Shown in pieces: positions 20,673-31,569 of a DNA stretch of 64,000 bases. Source of the stretch: Rhodoferax sp. (GTDB lineage Bacteria > Pseudomonadota > Gammaproteobacteria > Burkholderiales > Burkholderiaceae_C). The stretch covers positions 127,010 through 191,009 of the forward strand of contig NZ_JAQTMS010000001.1 of NCBI RefSeq assembly GCF_028714215.1, read 5' to 3'. The position numbers and the translations under genes are program-made. The stretch's first letter is position 1. Each line of letters opens with the position of its first letter. The notes beneath the pieces were generated by a model. It worked only from the letters and a program-made list of their open reading frames with translations, ran no database searches and was not told the origin of the DNA.

Positions 20673-20712
20673 GGTTTGACATTCCTTTATTCCAACCATT
20701 TGAAAGAGCAAC

Positions 20713-21852
20713 ATGATGAAAATTGGTAATCTGGTCGGTTTGGTAGGCTGGCGTGGCATGGTCGGTTCGGTGTTGATCGACCGCATGCAATCGGAGGGTG
20801 ACTTCGACCTGATCGAACCGGTCTTCTTTTCCAGCTCGAATGCCGGCGGCAAGGCGCCGGTTCAGGCCAAGAACGAAACCGCATTGAAAGACGCTTTTGA
20901 CATAGCTGCGCTGAAAAAATGCGACATCATCATCAGCGCCCAGGGCGGCGACTACACCACCGAGGTGTTCCCGAAACTGCGCGCCTCCGGCTGGATGGGC
21001 CACTGGATCGACGCCGCCTCGACACTGCGCATGAAAAGCGATGCGGTCATCATCCTGGACCCGGTCAATCTGCCGGTTATCAACAATGCCCTGGCCAAAG
21101 GCGGCAACAACTGGATTGGCGGCAATTGCACCGTGAGTTGCATGTTGATGGGCGTCGGGGCACTCTACAAGGCCGGTCTGGTGGAGTGGATGACCAGCAT
21201 GACCTACCAGGCGGCATCGGGCGGCGGCGCGCAACACATGCGTGAATTGCTGACTCAATTCGGAACCCTCAATGCGGAGGTCAAGAGCCTGCTGGACGAT
21301 CCGAAGTCCGCCATCCTTGAAATCGATCGCAGAGTACTGACCAAGCAGCAATCCTTGACCAGCGCTGAAATGGCCAATTTCGGCGTGCCCCTGGGCGGCA
21401 GCCTGATTCCGTGGATAGACAAGGACCTCGGCCACGGCATCAGCCGCGAGGAATGGAAGGCCGGCGCCGAAACCAACAAGATCCTGGGCCAGGGCGAAGG
21501 TTTCGGCACACCGGCGGTGCCGGTGGACGGTTTCTGCGTCCGCGTCGGCGCCATGCGTTGCCACAGCCAGGCGCTGACTTTCAAGCTCAAGAAAGATGTG
21601 CCGACGGCCGACATTGAAGCCCTGATCGCGGCCGACAATGCCTGGGTCAAGGTGGTTCCCAATACCCGCGAAGCGAGTATCAAGGACCTGACGCCGGTGG
21701 CTGTGACCGGAACGCTGGGCATTCCGGTGGGCCGCATCCGCAAGCTCGCCATGGGAGCGGAATATGTTGGCGCGTTCACCATCGGCGACCAGCTCTTGTG
21801 GGGCGCGGCAGAACCTTTGCGCCGCATGTTGCGCATCTTGCTGGCGGCCTGA
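20713..21852 (+). CDS. asd: Aspartate-semialdehyde dehydrogenase
   Basis: This is a 379-residue enzyme reducing aspartyl phosphate to aspartate semialdehyde for lysine, threonine, methionine and diaminopimelate. NADP-binding [18 protein letters not shown] lies at the start. The catalytic Cys is in [11 protein letters not shown] (about residue 135), followed by [12 protein letters not shown]; a later active-site segment with its His is [17 protein letters not shown] second ATG one codon downstream is an alternative start. It sits between the leu genes and fimV, a standard Burkholderiales order. Confidence 0.97.
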   Translation: MMKIGNLVGLVGWRGMVGSVLIDRMQSEGDFDLIEPVFFSSSNAGGKAPVQAKNETALKDAFDIAALKKCDIIISAQGGDYTTEVFPKLRASGWMGHWIDAASTLRMKSDAVIILDPVNLPVINNALAKGGNNWIGGNCTVSCMLMGVGALYKAGLVEWMTSMTYQAASGGGAQHMRELLTQFGTLNAEVKSLLDDPKSAILEIDRRVLTKQQSLTSAEMANFGVPLGGSLIPWIDKDLGHGISREEWKAGAETNKILGQGEGFGTPAVPVDGFCVRVGAMRCHSQALTFKLKKDVPTADIEALIAADNAWVKVVPNTREASIKDLTPVAVTGTLGIPVGRIRKLAMGAEYVGAFTIGDQLLWGAAEPLRRMLRILLAA

Positions 21853-22095
21853 GTCAACGTCGAACCGGTTCCGGCGCCCTGCCCTTGGGTGTAAAAAAGT
21901 GTTGCCGGTCGTTGTCGCTCGACAACATAGAATCGGGCGGCGGGGACCCTGACGGCGAGCGAGGGAGCGTTCAAAGTTCCCTTGCTTGTCAGCCTAAGAC
22001 ATTGATGTTATGGTGCTTTTGGCGTTTTTGTATCGATCCATTTGTTCGCATAATGAGACTTATTTTTCAGCCATCCGCATACCGGAGTCCACAAA

Positions 22096-24630
22096 TTGAT
22101 TGCTAAATCACATCGCTGGCAGCAAACCGCCATGGTGGCGGCGCTTTGCGGCCTTTGGGGATTCAATGCGATGGCGCTCTCCTTGGGCCGTATCACAGTC
22201 CAATCTGCCCTTGGCGAGCCTCTGCGTGCGGAAGTGGAGGTGCTCGACATCAACGCCGAAGAGGCCTCTTCGCTGCGCGCCTCCATTGCCCTGCCCGAGG
22301 CCTTCAGGAGCGCGGGACTGGAATACAACCCGGCCTTGGCAAGCCTGCAAGCCACTCTTCAACGGCGCGCGGACGGACGCGCCTATATCCGCCTGAACGG
22401 CGACCGTGCCATCAACGACCCGTTCGTCGACCTGATTCTGGAAACCAATTGGGCAACCGGTCGCATTGTTCGCGACTACACCTTGTTGTTCGACCCGCCC
22501 AATCTGCGCGCAGCCGCGCCAACGGCACCGACCCCGGCTCAGGTCACCGCCGCGTCGCCGGCCGGCCGGACTGCGTCGGCAACGAAACCGGCGACGCCGG
22601 CAACGCCCGGATTGAACGCAACCCAGGTCGCCGAGCCCGGCAGCAGAATTGCCGCCAAGGCTCCCGTCCCCGCGGCCGTCGTCAAGCCGCCCGCTGGCCG
22701 GACCGGACAGGTAACTGTCAAGGCCGGCGACACCGCCAGCCGGATAGCCGCCGCGACAAAGCCGGACAAGGTGTCGCTGGATCAGATGTTGGTGGCTTTG
22801 CTGCGCACCAATCCAGCCGCCTTCATGGGCGACAACATCAATCGCATCAAGGCCGGCGCCATTCTGGACCTCCCGACGGCAGAACAGGCCGGGACCACTT
22901 CCGCCGCCGAAGCCACTCAAATCATTGTTGCCCAGAGCAAGGACTTCAACGATTTCCGCAGAAGACTCGCCGTCAGCGCACCCGACACCCCGACCGTGGC
23001 GGCCAGCCGTCAAACCAGTGGTACCGTGCAAGCCAGCGTCGACGACCGAAAGCCGGCTGCTGCTGCGCCCGACAAACTGACGCTGTCAAAGGGCGGCATT
23101 CAAAAATTGCCGGCCGAAGACAAGTTGGTCAAAGACCGCAGTGCCCGCGAGGCGGCCAGCCGGGTCGCGGAAATCGCCAAAAACATCAGTGACCTCAGCA
23201 GCTTGGGCGCCGCCTCGAAGGCCGTCGCTGGCAGCCCGGTAGCGCCCGCCAGTGCCGCTGCCCAGCCCGGCGCGGCAGCAGTCACCAGCACGCTGGTCAA
23301 CCCGCCGCCCGCCGCCCCGCTGGCGGCCAGCGCAGCCAGTGCCACTGCGGCCACCGGCGCTGCGTCGGCGCCGGTTCGCACAGCCTCCGGCGCAGCCAAA
23401 GCCGCGCCGGCAATGCCGCTGCCGCAACCCCAGACCGGCTTGCTGGATGGGCTGATGGAAAGTCCCCTGGTCCCGGCCGGCGCTGTCGGGCTGATCGCTC
23501 TGTTAACCTTTTTTGGTCTCTACCGCGCGCGCCAGCGCAAGAACGCCGCACAGGTTGACAGTGTCTTCCTGGAAAACCACTTGCGGCCGGACTCATTTTT
23601 CGGTGGCAGTGGCGGGCAAAGTGTAGATACCCATAACGGACCGGCAACCGGTTCCTCCCTGGTCTATTCGCCCAGCCAGTTGGACGCGGTGGACGACGTC
23701 GACCCGGTCGCCGAGGCCGACGTCTACCTGGCCTACGGCCGTGATTTGCAGGCCGAGGAGATTTTGAAGGACGCCCTGCGCAACAACCCGGGACGCCTCG
23801 CCATCCATCAAAAATTGCTGGAACTTTTCAGCAAGCGGCGTGACATCAAATCCTTTGAGAATATCGCCGTGCTGGCGTTCAAGGCAAGCAACGGCGAGGG
23901 GCCGGATTGGGAGCGCATCCGCGAACTTGGCCTCAGCGTTGACGCCAACAATCCCTTGTACCTGCCGGGTGGTCAACCCCGGCAAGCCAATGGCTCGCCA
24001 TCGCGTCCGGCACCCCTGGACGGCGCCAACAATCTGACCGACAACGGCGGCGCCCCGCGAGTCACCCAGCCGAGTGCTTTTGTCGATCTGGACCTGGACT
24101 TTTCGCTCGATGAAGCGCCCGCCGGAGCGATCCACGAAACCTCCTCCAGCGTTGCCGAAACGACCCCAGGCCCGCTTGACGCGAAGGATCGCCCGGCCAA
24201 TGGAGCGACCGCGCCGATTGACCAAGAGGAAGAGACGCCAGGTGCCGACGCGAATGCCCTCGATTTCGCTCTGCCGGACGCGCCACCGACACCCCCGGTT
24301 GCGCCGCCACAGGTGAGCGCCAGCCGCAACGAGCCGAAGCGTCAACCCGCCACCGAGGTTGACGGCGGCACTGCGGTCGCGCCGGACTTTGACATGCTGG
24401 AGTTCGACCTCGGCTCGCTGTCACTTGATCTTGAAGACAGCGTTGCGCTGCCGCCAGCCGACCAGACTGCAGATACGCATGAAGATCCGCTGGCGACCAA
24501 GCTGGCACTGGCTGAAGAATTCGGTGCTATTGGCGACAAGAACGGTGCGCGCGCCCTGATAGAAGAGGTCATCGCGGAAGCCTCCGGTGACATGAAGCTC
24601 AAGGCCCAGCGCGCCCTGGGCAAGCTTTAG
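22096..24630 (+). CDS. fimV: FimV family polar/peptidoglycan-binding protein
   Basis: This is an 844-residue FimV/HubP-type inner-membrane organiser. A TTG start at 22096 is chosen because GGAG lies 8 nt upstream and it yields a basic signal peptide (MIAKSHRWQQ) before the hydrophobic stretch; the next ATG would remove the positive residues. The order is: FimV N-terminal domain (about 29-135, SLGRITVQSALGEPLRAEVEVLD), Ala/Pro-rich linker, LysM-like domain (about 195-258), linker, transmembrane helix (about 455-475, AVGLIALLTFFGLYRARQR), acidic cytoplasmic region with a TPR-like segment, and the C-terminal FimV domain ending in LIEEVIAEASGDMKLKAQRALGKL. It is expected to affect polar localisation and type IV pili. 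Confidence 0.93.
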   Translation: MIAKSHRWQQTAMVAALCGLWGFNAMALSLGRITVQSALGEPLRAEVEVLDINAEEASSLRASIALPEAFRSAGLEYNPALASLQATLQRRADGRAYIRLNGDRAINDPFVDLILETNWATGRIVRDYTLLFDPPNLRAAAPTAPTPAQVTAASPAGRTASATKPATPATPGLNATQVAEPGSRIAAKAPVPAAVVKPPAGRTGQVTVKAGDTASRIAAATKPDKVSLDQMLVALLRTNPAAFMGDNINRIKAGAILDLPTAEQAGTTSAAEATQIIVAQSKDFNDFRRRLAVSAPDTPTVAASRQTSGTVQASVDDRKPAAAAPDKLTLSKGGIQKLPAEDKLVKDRSAREAASRVAEIAKNISDLSSLGAASKAVAGSPVAPASAAAQPGAAAVTSTLVNPPPAAPLAASAASATAATGAASAPVRTASGAAKAAPAMPLPQPQTGLLDGLMESPLVPAGAVGLIALLTFFGLYRARQRKNAAQVDSVFLENHLRPDSFFGGSGGQSVDTHNGPATGSSLVYSPSQLDAVDDVDPVAEADVYLAYGRDLQAEEILKDALRNNPGRLAIHQKLLELFSKRRDIKSFENIAVLAFKASNGEGPDWERIRELGLSVDANNPLYLPGGQPRQANGSPSRPAPLDGANNLTDNGGAPRVTQPSAFVDLDLDFSLDEAPAGAIHETSSSVAETTPGPLDAKDRPANGATAPIDQEEETPGADANALDFALPDAPPTPPVAPPQVSASRNEPKRQPATEVDGGTAVAPDFDMLEFDLGSLSLDLEDSVALPPADQTADTHEDPLATKLALAEEFGAIGDKNGARALIEEVIAEASGDMKLKAQRALGKL

Positions 24631-24646
24631 TCACTATGCTCCCGCC

Positions 24647-25429
24647 GTGAGGTTGGCACTCGGAATCAGCTACAACGGCCAGGCCTACCAGGGCTGGCAA
24701 AGTCAGTTGTCGGGCCAAACCGTTCAGGACCAATTCGAATTGGCCTTGAGCAAATTCAGTGCCCATAAAGTGTCGACGCTGTGCGCCGGCCGCACTGATG
24801 CGGGAGTACACGGCCTGATGCAGGTGGCCCATTTCGACACCCGGCTCGATCGCTCGCCGGCGGCCTGGGTGCGCGGCACCAATTCTTTCTTACCGCGCGA
24901 TATTGCGGTGCAATGGGCGCAGCCGGTGCCGGACGAATTTCATTGCCGCGCCAGTGCCCTGTCGCGCCGCTATGCCTATATCTTGCTGGAGTCGCCGGTG
25001 CGCCCCAGCATCGAGGCCGGCCGGGTCGGCTGGGTGTTCCAGGCGCTGGACCTGGACGCCATGCGCCAGGCGGCACTGCACCTGCTGGGCGAGCACGATT
25101 TCACGTCCTTTCGAGCTTCCGCCTGCCAGGCCCTGTCGCCCGTGAAAACGCTGCAACGAATTGACATTTCACGGCGTGGCGCCTACTGGCGCTTTGACTT
25201 CGAAGCCAACGCCTTTCTGCACCACATGATTCGCAACATCCTGGGTTGCCTGATTGCCGTGGGCCAGCACAAGCGACCGCCGGACTGGCTGCGCGAGGTG
25301 CTGCTGGCCCGCGACCGGGATGCCGCGGCGCCGACGTTTTCCGCTGCCGGCTTGTATTTTCTCGGTCCGCGCTATGCTGCGCACTGGGGCCTGCCCGATC
25401 GCACCCCTGCCTTTGATGGATTGCCATGA
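24647..25429 (+). CDS. truA: tRNA pseudouridine(38-40) synthase
   Basis: This is a 260-residue TruA with a GTG start at 24647 (MRLALGISYNGQAYQGWQSQ). The catalytic Asp lies in CAGRTDAGVHG (about residue 52). FNCRASALSRRYAYIL-like HCRASALSRRYAYIL and ANAFLHHMIRNILG complete the signature. It begins only 16 bp after fimV and overlaps trpF by 4 bp (ATGA), so it leads a translationally coupled truA-trpF-trpB-trpA group. Confidence 0.97.
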   Translation: MRLALGISYNGQAYQGWQSQLSGQTVQDQFELALSKFSAHKVSTLCAGRTDAGVHGLMQVAHFDTRLDRSPAAWVRGTNSFLPRDIAVQWAQPVPDEFHCRASALSRRYAYILLESPVRPSIEAGRVGWVFQALDLDAMRQAALHLLGEHDFTSFRASACQALSPVKTLQRIDISRRGAYWRFDFEANAFLHHMIRNILGCLIAVGQHKRPPDWLREVLLARDRDAAAPTFSAAGLYFLGPRYAAHWGLPDRTPAFDGLP

Positions 25430-26154
25430 CTGCCACAGCGCAACGCACCCGGATCAAGATTTGCGGTCTCACCCGCGAGGCCGATGTGGATGCGGCAGTG
25501 GCGGCCGGCGCCGACGCCGTTGGCTTCGTCCTGTACGACAGAAGTCCACGCCATGTGTCGCTGCAACGGGCCGCCGAGTTGGCGCGTCGGTTGCCCCCTT
25601 TTGTCACCCCCGTGTTGCTGTTCGTGAACCCGGATGCGGCGCAAGTGATCGCTGCTTGCGCAGCCATTGCGGGGGCCACGGTCCAGTTTCATGGCGACGA
25701 AACGCCTGAGCAATGCCTCGCCGCCACGGCGCAGGGGCGCCGGCCATTCCTGCGCGCCGCGCGCATCCCGCTGGGCGACGCCGCTGGCGGCTTCGATCTC
25801 GTAAAATACGCGCTCGATTACTCAACAGCCCAGGCCATCCTGCTCGACGCTCAGGTCGACGGGTACGGTGGTGGCGGGCAAACATTCAATTGGTCACTGC
25901 TTCCTCCAAACGTCAACGCTCACCTCGTCTTGAGTGGTGGGCTGAGCGCTGCAAACGTGGCCGAGGGCATTTTGCAGCTGCGGCCACGGTGTAAGACCCT
26001 GGCGGTCGATGTCAGTTCGGGGGTAGAGCTTGCCGGTCCGGGAAACAAGGGCCTCAAGGACCCCACCAAGATCAATCAGTTTGTCGCCGCCGTTCGCGCG
26101 GCGGATAAACAACTTGCAGAAATGTCAAAACATGTTCGAGTATCAACAACCTGA
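25426..26154 (+). CDS. trpF: Phosphoribosylanthranilate isomerase
   Basis: This is a 242-residue TIM-barrel enzyme of tryptophan synthesis. The general base Cys is in [16 protein letters not shown] (about residue 13), and the general acid Asp is in [19 protein letters not shown]. The phosphate-binding [13 protein letters not shown] and [23 protein letters not shown] are intact. The stop lies 23 bp inside trpB, and the start overlaps truA. The C-terminal tail after FVAAVRAA is extended to give that overlap. Confidence 0.97.
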   Translation: MTATAQRTRIKICGLTREADVDAAVAAGADAVGFVLYDRSPRHVSLQRAAELARRLPPFVTPVLLFVNPDAAQVIAACAAIAGATVQFHGDETPEQCLAATAQGRRPFLRAARIPLGDAAGGFDLVKYALDYSTAQAILLDAQVDGYGGGGQTFNWSLLPPNVNAHLVLSGGLSAANVAEGILQLRPRCKTLAVDVSSGVELAGPGNKGLKDPTKINQFVAAVRAADKQLAEMSKHVRVSTT

Positions 26155-27439
26155 CCCACGCGGTCACTTCGGAATTTATGGCGGCAGCTTTGCCTCCGAG
26201 ACGCTGACGCACGCCATCGACGAACTGAAGGCCGCTTACGCGCGCTACCAGCACGATCCGGCGTTCATCAAGGAATTCAATTACGAGCTGGCGCACTTTG
26301 TCGGCCGTCCTTCCCCCGTTTACCACGCCGCCCGCATGAGCCGGGAACAGGGTGGCGCGCAGATATTCCTCAAACGCGAGGACCTCAACCACACCGGCGC
26401 CCACAAGATCAACAACACCATCGGCCAGGCCATGCTGGCCCGGCGCATGGGCAAGCCGCGCGTGATTGCGGAGACCGGTGCCGGCCAGCACGGCGTGGCG
26501 ACAGCCACCATCTGCGCCCGCTACGGGATGGAATGCGTGGTTTACATGGGCAGCGAGGACGTCAAGCGCCAAAGCCCCAATGTCTACCGCATGCATCTGC
26601 TGGGTGCCACCGTGGTACCGGTCGAGAGCGGCAGCAGGACGTTGAAGGACGCCCTCAACGAGGCCATGCGCGACTGGGTCGCCAACGTCGACAACACCTT
26701 CTACATCATAGGCACGGTGGCCGGCCCGCACCCCTACCCGATGATGGTGCGCGACTTCCAGAGCGTGATCGGCACCGAGTGCCTGCTGCAGATGCCCGAG
26801 ATGCTGGCGCAACAGGGCTGCCAGAGTCCGCAACCCGACGCCGTGGTGGCCTGCGTCGGCGGCGGCAGCAACGCGATGGGAATTTTCCACCCCTACATCC
26901 CGCATGAAAACACGCGCCTGATCGGCGTCGAAGCGGCCGGCGAGGGCCTGGACAGCGGCCGCCACTCGGCCTCCATCCAGCGCGGCAGCCCGGGCGTGCT
27001 GCACGGCAACCGCACCTATGTGCTGCAGGACGACAACGGCCAGGTAACCGAGACGCACAGCATCAGCGCCGGGCTGGACTATCCCGGCGTCGGCCCGGAG
27101 CATGCTTTCCTGCATGACATCGGTCGCGCCGAGTACGTGGGCATCACCGACCAGGAGGCGCTGGCCGCTTTTCATTACCTGTGCCGTACCGAGGGCATCA
27201 TTCCGGCCCTCGAATCGAGCCACGCCGTGGCCTACGCCATGAAACTGGCCAAAACCATGCAGCCGGACCAGTCAATTCTGGTCAATCTGTCGGGCCGGGG
27301 TGACAAGGACATAGGCACCGTGGCCGACCTCAGTCACGCCAACTTCTATTGCCGCCCCAGTTGCCAGGGCCAATCGGTCAAAGGGGCGGAGTCCGCCACC
27401 CTGAACGCCGCTCAGCAGTTCGTGCAGGTGCAGCAATGA
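26132..27439 (+). CDS. trpB: Tryptophan synthase beta chain
   Basis: This is a 435-residue PLP enzyme condensing indole with serine. The ATG at 26132 gives [18 protein letters not shown], overlapping trpF by 23 bp. The PLP lysine is in [18 protein letters not shown] (about residue 93), the catalytic Glu region is [15 protein letters not shown], and the phosphate-binding [10 protein letters not shown] is intact. The C-terminus extends past the usual SGRGDKD by about 45 residues ([18 protein letters not shown] onward), a tail seen in several beta-proteobacterial TrpB proteins. The gene overlaps trpA by 4 bp. Confidence 0.97.
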   Translation: MFEYQQPDPRGHFGIYGGSFASETLTHAIDELKAAYARYQHDPAFIKEFNYELAHFVGRPSPVYHAARMSREQGGAQIFLKREDLNHTGAHKINNTIGQAMLARRMGKPRVIAETGAGQHGVATATICARYGMECVVYMGSEDVKRQSPNVYRMHLLGATVVPVESGSRTLKDALNEAMRDWVANVDNTFYIIGTVAGPHPYPMMVRDFQSVIGTECLLQMPEMLAQQGCQSPQPDAVVACVGGGSNAMGIFHPYIPHENTRLIGVEAAGEGLDSGRHSASIQRGSPGVLHGNRTYVLQDDNGQVTETHSISAGLDYPGVGPEHAFLHDIGRAEYVGITDQEALAAFHYLCRTEGIIPALESSHAVAYAMKLAKTMQPDQSILVNLSGRGDKDIGTVADLSHANFYCRPSCQGQSVKGAESATLNAAQQFVQVQQ

Positions 27440-28257
27440 GCCGCATCGCCACCACTTTCGCCACGCTCAAAGCGCAGGGCCGCAAAGCGCTGATTCCCTA
27501 TGTCACGGCGGGTTTCCCGTTCGCCGACATCACGCCGGAGCTGATGCACGCCATGGTAGCGGGCGGTGCCGACGTGATCGAGCTGGGTGTGCCCTTTTCC
27601 GACCCCAGTGCCGACGGCCCGGTGATTCAAAAAGCCGGCGACAAGGCACTGGCCCTGGGCATCGGCATGGTCCAGGTGCTGGCCATGGTGCGCGCATTTC
27701 GGACCCGCGACGCCAGCACACCGGTGGTGCTGATGGGCTACGCCAACCCGGTGGAGCGCTACAACCAGAAGCACGACCGGCACGACGGCAAGAGCGCTTT
27801 TGTAGTGGATGCCGCCGCCGCGGGCGTCGACGGCATCCTGATCGTCGACTACCCGCCGGAGGAGTGCGAAGGCTTTGCCGCCGAGCTCCGAAGCCAGGGG
27901 CTGGACCTGATCTTTTTGCTGGCGCCCACCTCCACTGACGAACGGATGCAGCAAGTGGCACGAATTGCCAGCGGCTATGTTTATTACGTCTCGCTCAAGG
28001 GCGTGACGGGCGCCGGCACGCTCGACACCGGGGCCGTCGAGGCCATGCTGCCGCGCATTCGCCGGCATGTGAACGTGCCGGTGGGTGTCGGTTTTGGCAT
28101 CCGGGATGCCGCCACCGCCCGCACCATCGGGAAAGTGGCCGACGCCGTGGTGATCGGCAGCAAGATCATCCAGTTGATGGATGCCCAAGCGCGCGACCAG
28201 GTGCCTGCGGTGGCGCAAAATTTCCTGCGTGAAATCCGGACTGCATTGGATTCATAA
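27436..28257 (+). CDS. trpA: Tryptophan synthase alpha chain
   Basis: This is a 273-residue TIM-barrel lyase cutting indole-3-glycerol phosphate. Catalytic Glu and Asp lie in [19 protein letters not shown] (about residues 50-68). The conserved [11 protein letters not shown] loop and [12 protein letters not shown] phosphate site follow. Start codon overlap ATGA with trpB indicates coupled translation for the alpha2-beta2 complex, in which indole is channelled. accD follows after 37 bp. Confidence 0.98.
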   Translation: MSRIATTFATLKAQGRKALIPYVTAGFPFADITPELMHAMVAGGADVIELGVPFSDPSADGPVIQKAGDKALALGIGMVQVLAMVRAFRTRDASTPVVLMGYANPVERYNQKHDRHDGKSAFVVDAAAAGVDGILIVDYPPEECEGFAAELRSQGLDLIFLLAPTSTDERMQQVARIASGYVYYVSLKGVTGAGTLDTGAVEAMLPRIRRHVNVPVGVGFGIRDAATARTIGKVADAVVIGSKIIQLMDAQARDQVPAVAQNFLREIRTALDS

Positions 28258-28294
28258 TTGCCCCCCTATCCGCAAAAAAAGTGAAAGTGGAACC

Positions 28295-29167
28295 ATGAGC
28301 TGGCTCGAAAAACTTTTGCCCCCCAAAATTCAGCACACCAACCCGGCCGACCGGCGCAGCGTCCCGGAAGGTCTGTGGATCAAGTGCCCCAGTTGCGAAA
28401 CGGTGCTCTACAAGACCGATCTGGAGCAAAACCAGAACGTCTGCCCGACCTGTGGCCATCACCACCGCATCGGCGCACGGGCCCGGCTCAATGTGTTTCT
28501 GGACAACGAGGGCCGCTACGAGATTGGGCAGGAGGTGCTGCCGGTCGATGCACTCAAGTTCAAGGACAGCCGCAAATACCCCGAGCGCCTGAAGGAGGCG
28601 ATGGAAAGCACCGGCGAGACCGACGCAATGGTGGTGATGGGCGGCGCCGTGCATGGGATTGGCGTCGTGGCCGCCTGTTTTGAATTTGAGTTCATGGGTG
28701 GCAGCATGGGCTCGGTGGTGGGCGAGCGTTTTGTGCGCGGCGTGCATACCGCCATCGAGCAAAAAGTACCTTTCATCTGTTTCACTTCGACCGGCGGCGC
28801 GCGCATGCAGGAAGGACTGTTGAGTCTGATGCAAATGGCGAAGACCAATGCCTCGTTAACACGGTTGGCGAAAAAAGGCTTGCCCTTCATCAGCGTGCTG
28901 ACCGACCCGACGATGGGTGGGGTGAGCGCCGGCTTTGCGTTTCTGGGCGATGTGGTGATTGCCGAACCCAAGGCCTTGATCGGTTTTGCCGGCCCCCGTG
29001 TGATCGAATCGACCATGCGGGTGACGCTGCCCGAAGGCTTTCAACGCGCCGAATTTTTACAAACCAAGGGCGCTATCGACCTGATCTGCGACCGCCGCGA
29101 ATTGCGCAAAACAATTGCCAGCACGCTGGCCATATTGCAGCGCCAGCCGGCCGACGCCGTGATCTGA
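28295..29167 (+). CDS. accD: Acetyl-CoA carboxylase carboxyltransferase beta subunit
   Basis: This is the 290-residue beta subunit of the carboxyltransferase that makes malonyl-CoA. The N-terminal zinc ribbon has two C-x2-C pairs (CPSC about residue 31 and CPTC about 50), starting after LWIKC. The carboxyltransferase core includes [23 protein letters not shown] and the loop [22 protein letters not shown]. The ATG at 28295 lies downstream of a weak GTGAAAGTGG site. In many relatives folC follows accD; here the next gene is the convergent yggT. Confidence 0.98.
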   Translation: MSWLEKLLPPKIQHTNPADRRSVPEGLWIKCPSCETVLYKTDLEQNQNVCPTCGHHHRIGARARLNVFLDNEGRYEIGQEVLPVDALKFKDSRKYPERLKEAMESTGETDAMVVMGGAVHGIGVVAACFEFEFMGGSMGSVVGERFVRGVHTAIEQKVPFICFTSTGGARMQEGLLSLMQMAKTNASLTRLAKKGLPFISVLTDPTMGGVSAGFAFLGDVVIAEPKALIGFAGPRVIESTMRVTLPEGFQRAEFLQTKGAIDLICDRRELRKTIASTLAILQRQPADAVI

Positions 29168-29170
29168 GCG

Positions 29171-29185
29171 AGGGCCTGTTCACCC
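29171..29185. repeat. 15-bp sequence shared by two convergent gene junctions (copy 2)
   Basis: AGGGCCTGTTCACCC is the exact reverse complement of the copy at 2671-2685. It again lies in a very short gap between converging genes, here accD and yggT. Confidence 0.45.
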
Positions 29186-29190
29186 TATCG

Positions 29191-29757
29191 TCAGATCGCC
29201 AGCAAAGCCAGGCCCTGCAAATGGCCCAGCAAGATGGAGACGATTTGCAGCAACACCAACAGCACCAGCGGCGACAAATCGACACCACCGACCAGCGGCA
29301 GCAGGCGGCGAATAGGCCTTAGGGGTGGTGCGCACAACCGCCCGATCAGATCCGACATTAGCGACTGGGTCGGCACCCAGGACAACACGGCGTAAACGAT
29401 CACCAGGCCGGTCAAGCCCGAGATCAGCAGTCGCAGCAAACCAAAAGCGGCCAAAATGGGGACCGCATACAAGCCACCCTGGGCGCCCGCCAGCAACCAC
29501 AGCAAAAAGAACTGCGCCAGTTCCAGTAAGTAAGCACCCACCAGACTGGCCATATCCCAGCGCCCCAACGCCGGCACGACACGCCGCAGAGGCAACACCA
29601 GCCAGTCGGTCAAGGCAAAGAGAAAGCGCCCCAGCGGATTGCCGGAACGTGCCGCCATCGGGATGCGCTGATACTGCATGTAGAGCCGCAGCAGACAGGC
29701 GCCACACAGGACGCCGACGGCGACCTCAAGCAACAGGGAAACGATTTGATAGAACAT
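29191..29757 (-). CDS. YggT family membrane protein
   Basis: This is a 188-residue protein with two tandem YggT units, each a pair of hydrophobic helices. The first unit holds RIPMAARSGNPLGRFLFALTDWLVLPLRRVVP (about 30-61), and the second SQSLM-like TQSLMSDLIGRLCAPPLRPIRRLLP (about 131-156) followed by DLSPLVLLVLLQI. The ATG at 29757 is the first in a frame that continues far upstream antisense to lysS. YggT proteins have been linked to osmotic shock tolerance and membrane organisation; the molecular role is unknown. Confidence 0.9.
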   Translation of the reverse strand: MFYQIVSLLLEVAVGVLCGACLLRLYMQYQRIPMAARSGNPLGRFLFALTDWLVLPLRRVVPALGRWDMASLVGAYLLELAQFFLLWLLAGAQGGLYAVPILAAFGLLRLLISGLTGLVIVYAVLSWVPTQSLMSDLIGRLCAPPLRPIRRLLPLVGGVDLSPLVLLVLLQIVSILLGHLQGLALLAI

Positions 29758-29789
29758 AGGCTCGGTTGTCACTGTGGTTTGGTTACGGT

Positions 29790-29880
29790 CATGCCGGACC
29801 TGATCCGGCATCCATGGCGCGAAGGCATCCATGGCTTGCGGGTGCTGGAACCCCGGACCTGATCCGGGGCCGCAAAGACA
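29790..29880. repeat. Pair of REP-like palindromes upstream of lysS
   Basis: Two related palindromes, TGCCGGACCTGATCCGGCA (29792-29810) and CCCCGGACCTGATCCGGGG (29851-29869), share the core CCGGACCTGATCCGG and are linked by ATCCATGG repeats. Such sequences are common dispersed intergenic repeats in proteobacteria. They occupy the space between divergent yggT and lysS. Confidence 0.75.
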
Positions 29881-30015
29881 GCCATCCAACGGTATGGGTT
29901 CGGCTGTCAATCTCTGTGCATCATAGCGACAGCGCGCGCTCCACTTAAAATCGCATCTTTCGGCTAACCAGCCGCCCGAGCTAACCCCTTCGTTGCCCCC
30001 ACTACTGCGCCTCTC

Positions 30016-31569
30016 ATGTCTGATCACAACACTGCCCCAGCCCCCCAGGACGAAAACCAGCTGATTCTGGAGCGGCACGAAAAGCTCAAAGCCCTCCGGC
30101 AAGCCCAAGCCGAGGGTAGCGGCCCGGCCTTTCCCAACGATTTCAAACCCACCGACCATGCCGCCGACCTGTTTGCCGCGCACGCCGGCCAAACGCCCGA
30201 GGGGCTGCTGGAACAAGGCGCCATCGCCAAGGTGGCCGGCCGCATGATGCTCAAGCGCATCATGGGCAAAGCCAGTTTTGCCACCTTGCAGGACAGCAGC
30301 GGGCGGATCCAGATTTACATCAAGAAAGAGGACATCGGTGAGGCTTCTTACACCAGTTTCAAACACTGGGACCTGGGCGACATCGTGGCCGCCGAAGGCA
30401 AGGTTTTCAAGACCCGGACCGGTGAACTCTCGATCCACGCCAGCAGCGTGCGCCTGCTGACCAAGAGCTTGCGCCCGCTGCCCGACAAGTTTCACGGCAT
30501 CAACGACCAGGAACTGAAATACCGCCAGCGCTATGTCGATCTGATCACCGACGAGGCCACCCGCAAGCGCTTTGTGGCACGCAGCAAGGCGCTCAGCGGC
30601 ATCCGCGAGTTCATGGTGGCACACCAGTTTCTGGAAGTGGAAACGCCCATGCTGCACCCGATTCCGGGTGGCGCCAACGCGAAACCGTTCGTCACCCACC
30701 ACAACGCGCTGGACCAGCAGATGTTCCTGCGCATCGCGCCCGAGTTGTACCTGAAACGCCTGATCGTGGGCGGCTTCGACCGCGTCTTCGAGATCAACCG
30801 GAGCTTTCGCAACGAAGGCATCTCGGTACGCCACAACCCGGAATTCACCATGATGGAGTTCTACGCGGCCTACTGGGATTACCAGGACTTGATGACCTTC
30901 ACCGAAGCGCTGATTCGCGATGCCGCAGAGAAATCGGTCGGTAGCCTGCGCCTGAGCTACAGCGGCCGGGAGGTCGATCTGACCGAGCCGTTCGAGCGGC
31001 TCACCATTGTCGAGGCCATCTGCAAGCACACCGAAGCCGGCGAGTGCCTGGAGGGCAGCAGCCGACGCAAGGTGGAAGACCGGGATTGGCTTATTAATGC
31101 GCTGCGCAAACTGGGCCTGACAGAAGGCAAAAACAAGCTCTCCAGCCGCTCCCTGCCGAGCTTGCAGGTGATGTACTTTGAAGAGACGGTGGAAGAAAAA
31201 TTGTGGCAGCCGACCTTCATCTGCGAACACCCTGTCGAGATTTCACCGCTGGCCCGCGCCAGCGATCACAAGCCGGGTGTGACCGAACGTTTCGAGCTCT
31301 ACATTACCGGGCGCGAATTCGGCAACGGCTTTTCCGAGCTCAACGATGCGCAGGAGCAGGCGGCCCGCTTCCAGGCCCAGGTGGCGGCCAAGGAAGATGG
31401 CGATGATGAAGCCATGTACTACGACCACGATTTCATTCGGGCCCTCGAATACGGCATGCCCCCGACCGGCGGCTGCGGTGTCGGCCTGGACCGCTTGATG
31501 ATGCTGTTGACCGACAGCGCCAGCATCCGCGATGTGATCCTGTTCCCGGCGCTGCGCCGGGAGGCATGA
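30016..31569 (+). CDS. lysS: Lysyl-tRNA synthetase (class II)
   Basis: This is a 517-residue class II synthetase charging tRNA-Lys. The anticodon-binding OB fold spans about 60-170 ([27 protein letters not shown]). Motif 1 lies in [21 protein letters not shown], motif 2 in [26 protein letters not shown], and motif 3 in [26 protein letters not shown]. Length and motifs are normal. It overlaps the next gene by 4 bp (ATGA). Confidence 0.98.
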   Translation: MSDHNTAPAPQDENQLILERHEKLKALRQAQAEGSGPAFPNDFKPTDHAADLFAAHAGQTPEGLLEQGAIAKVAGRMMLKRIMGKASFATLQDSSGRIQIYIKKEDIGEASYTSFKHWDLGDIVAAEGKVFKTRTGELSIHASSVRLLTKSLRPLPDKFHGINDQELKYRQRYVDLITDEATRKRFVARSKALSGIREFMVAHQFLEVETPMLHPIPGGANAKPFVTHHNALDQQMFLRIAPELYLKRLIVGGFDRVFEINRSFRNEGISVRHNPEFTMMEFYAAYWDYQDLMTFTEALIRDAAEKSVGSLRLSYSGREVDLTEPFERLTIVEAICKHTEAGECLEGSSRRKVEDRDWLINALRKLGLTEGKNKLSSRSLPSLQVMYFEETVEEKLWQPTFICEHPVEISPLARASDHKPGVTERFELYITGREFGNGFSELNDAQEQAARFQAQVAAKEDGDDEAMYYDHDFIRALEYGMPPTGGCGVGLDRLMMLLTDSASIRDVILFPALRREA

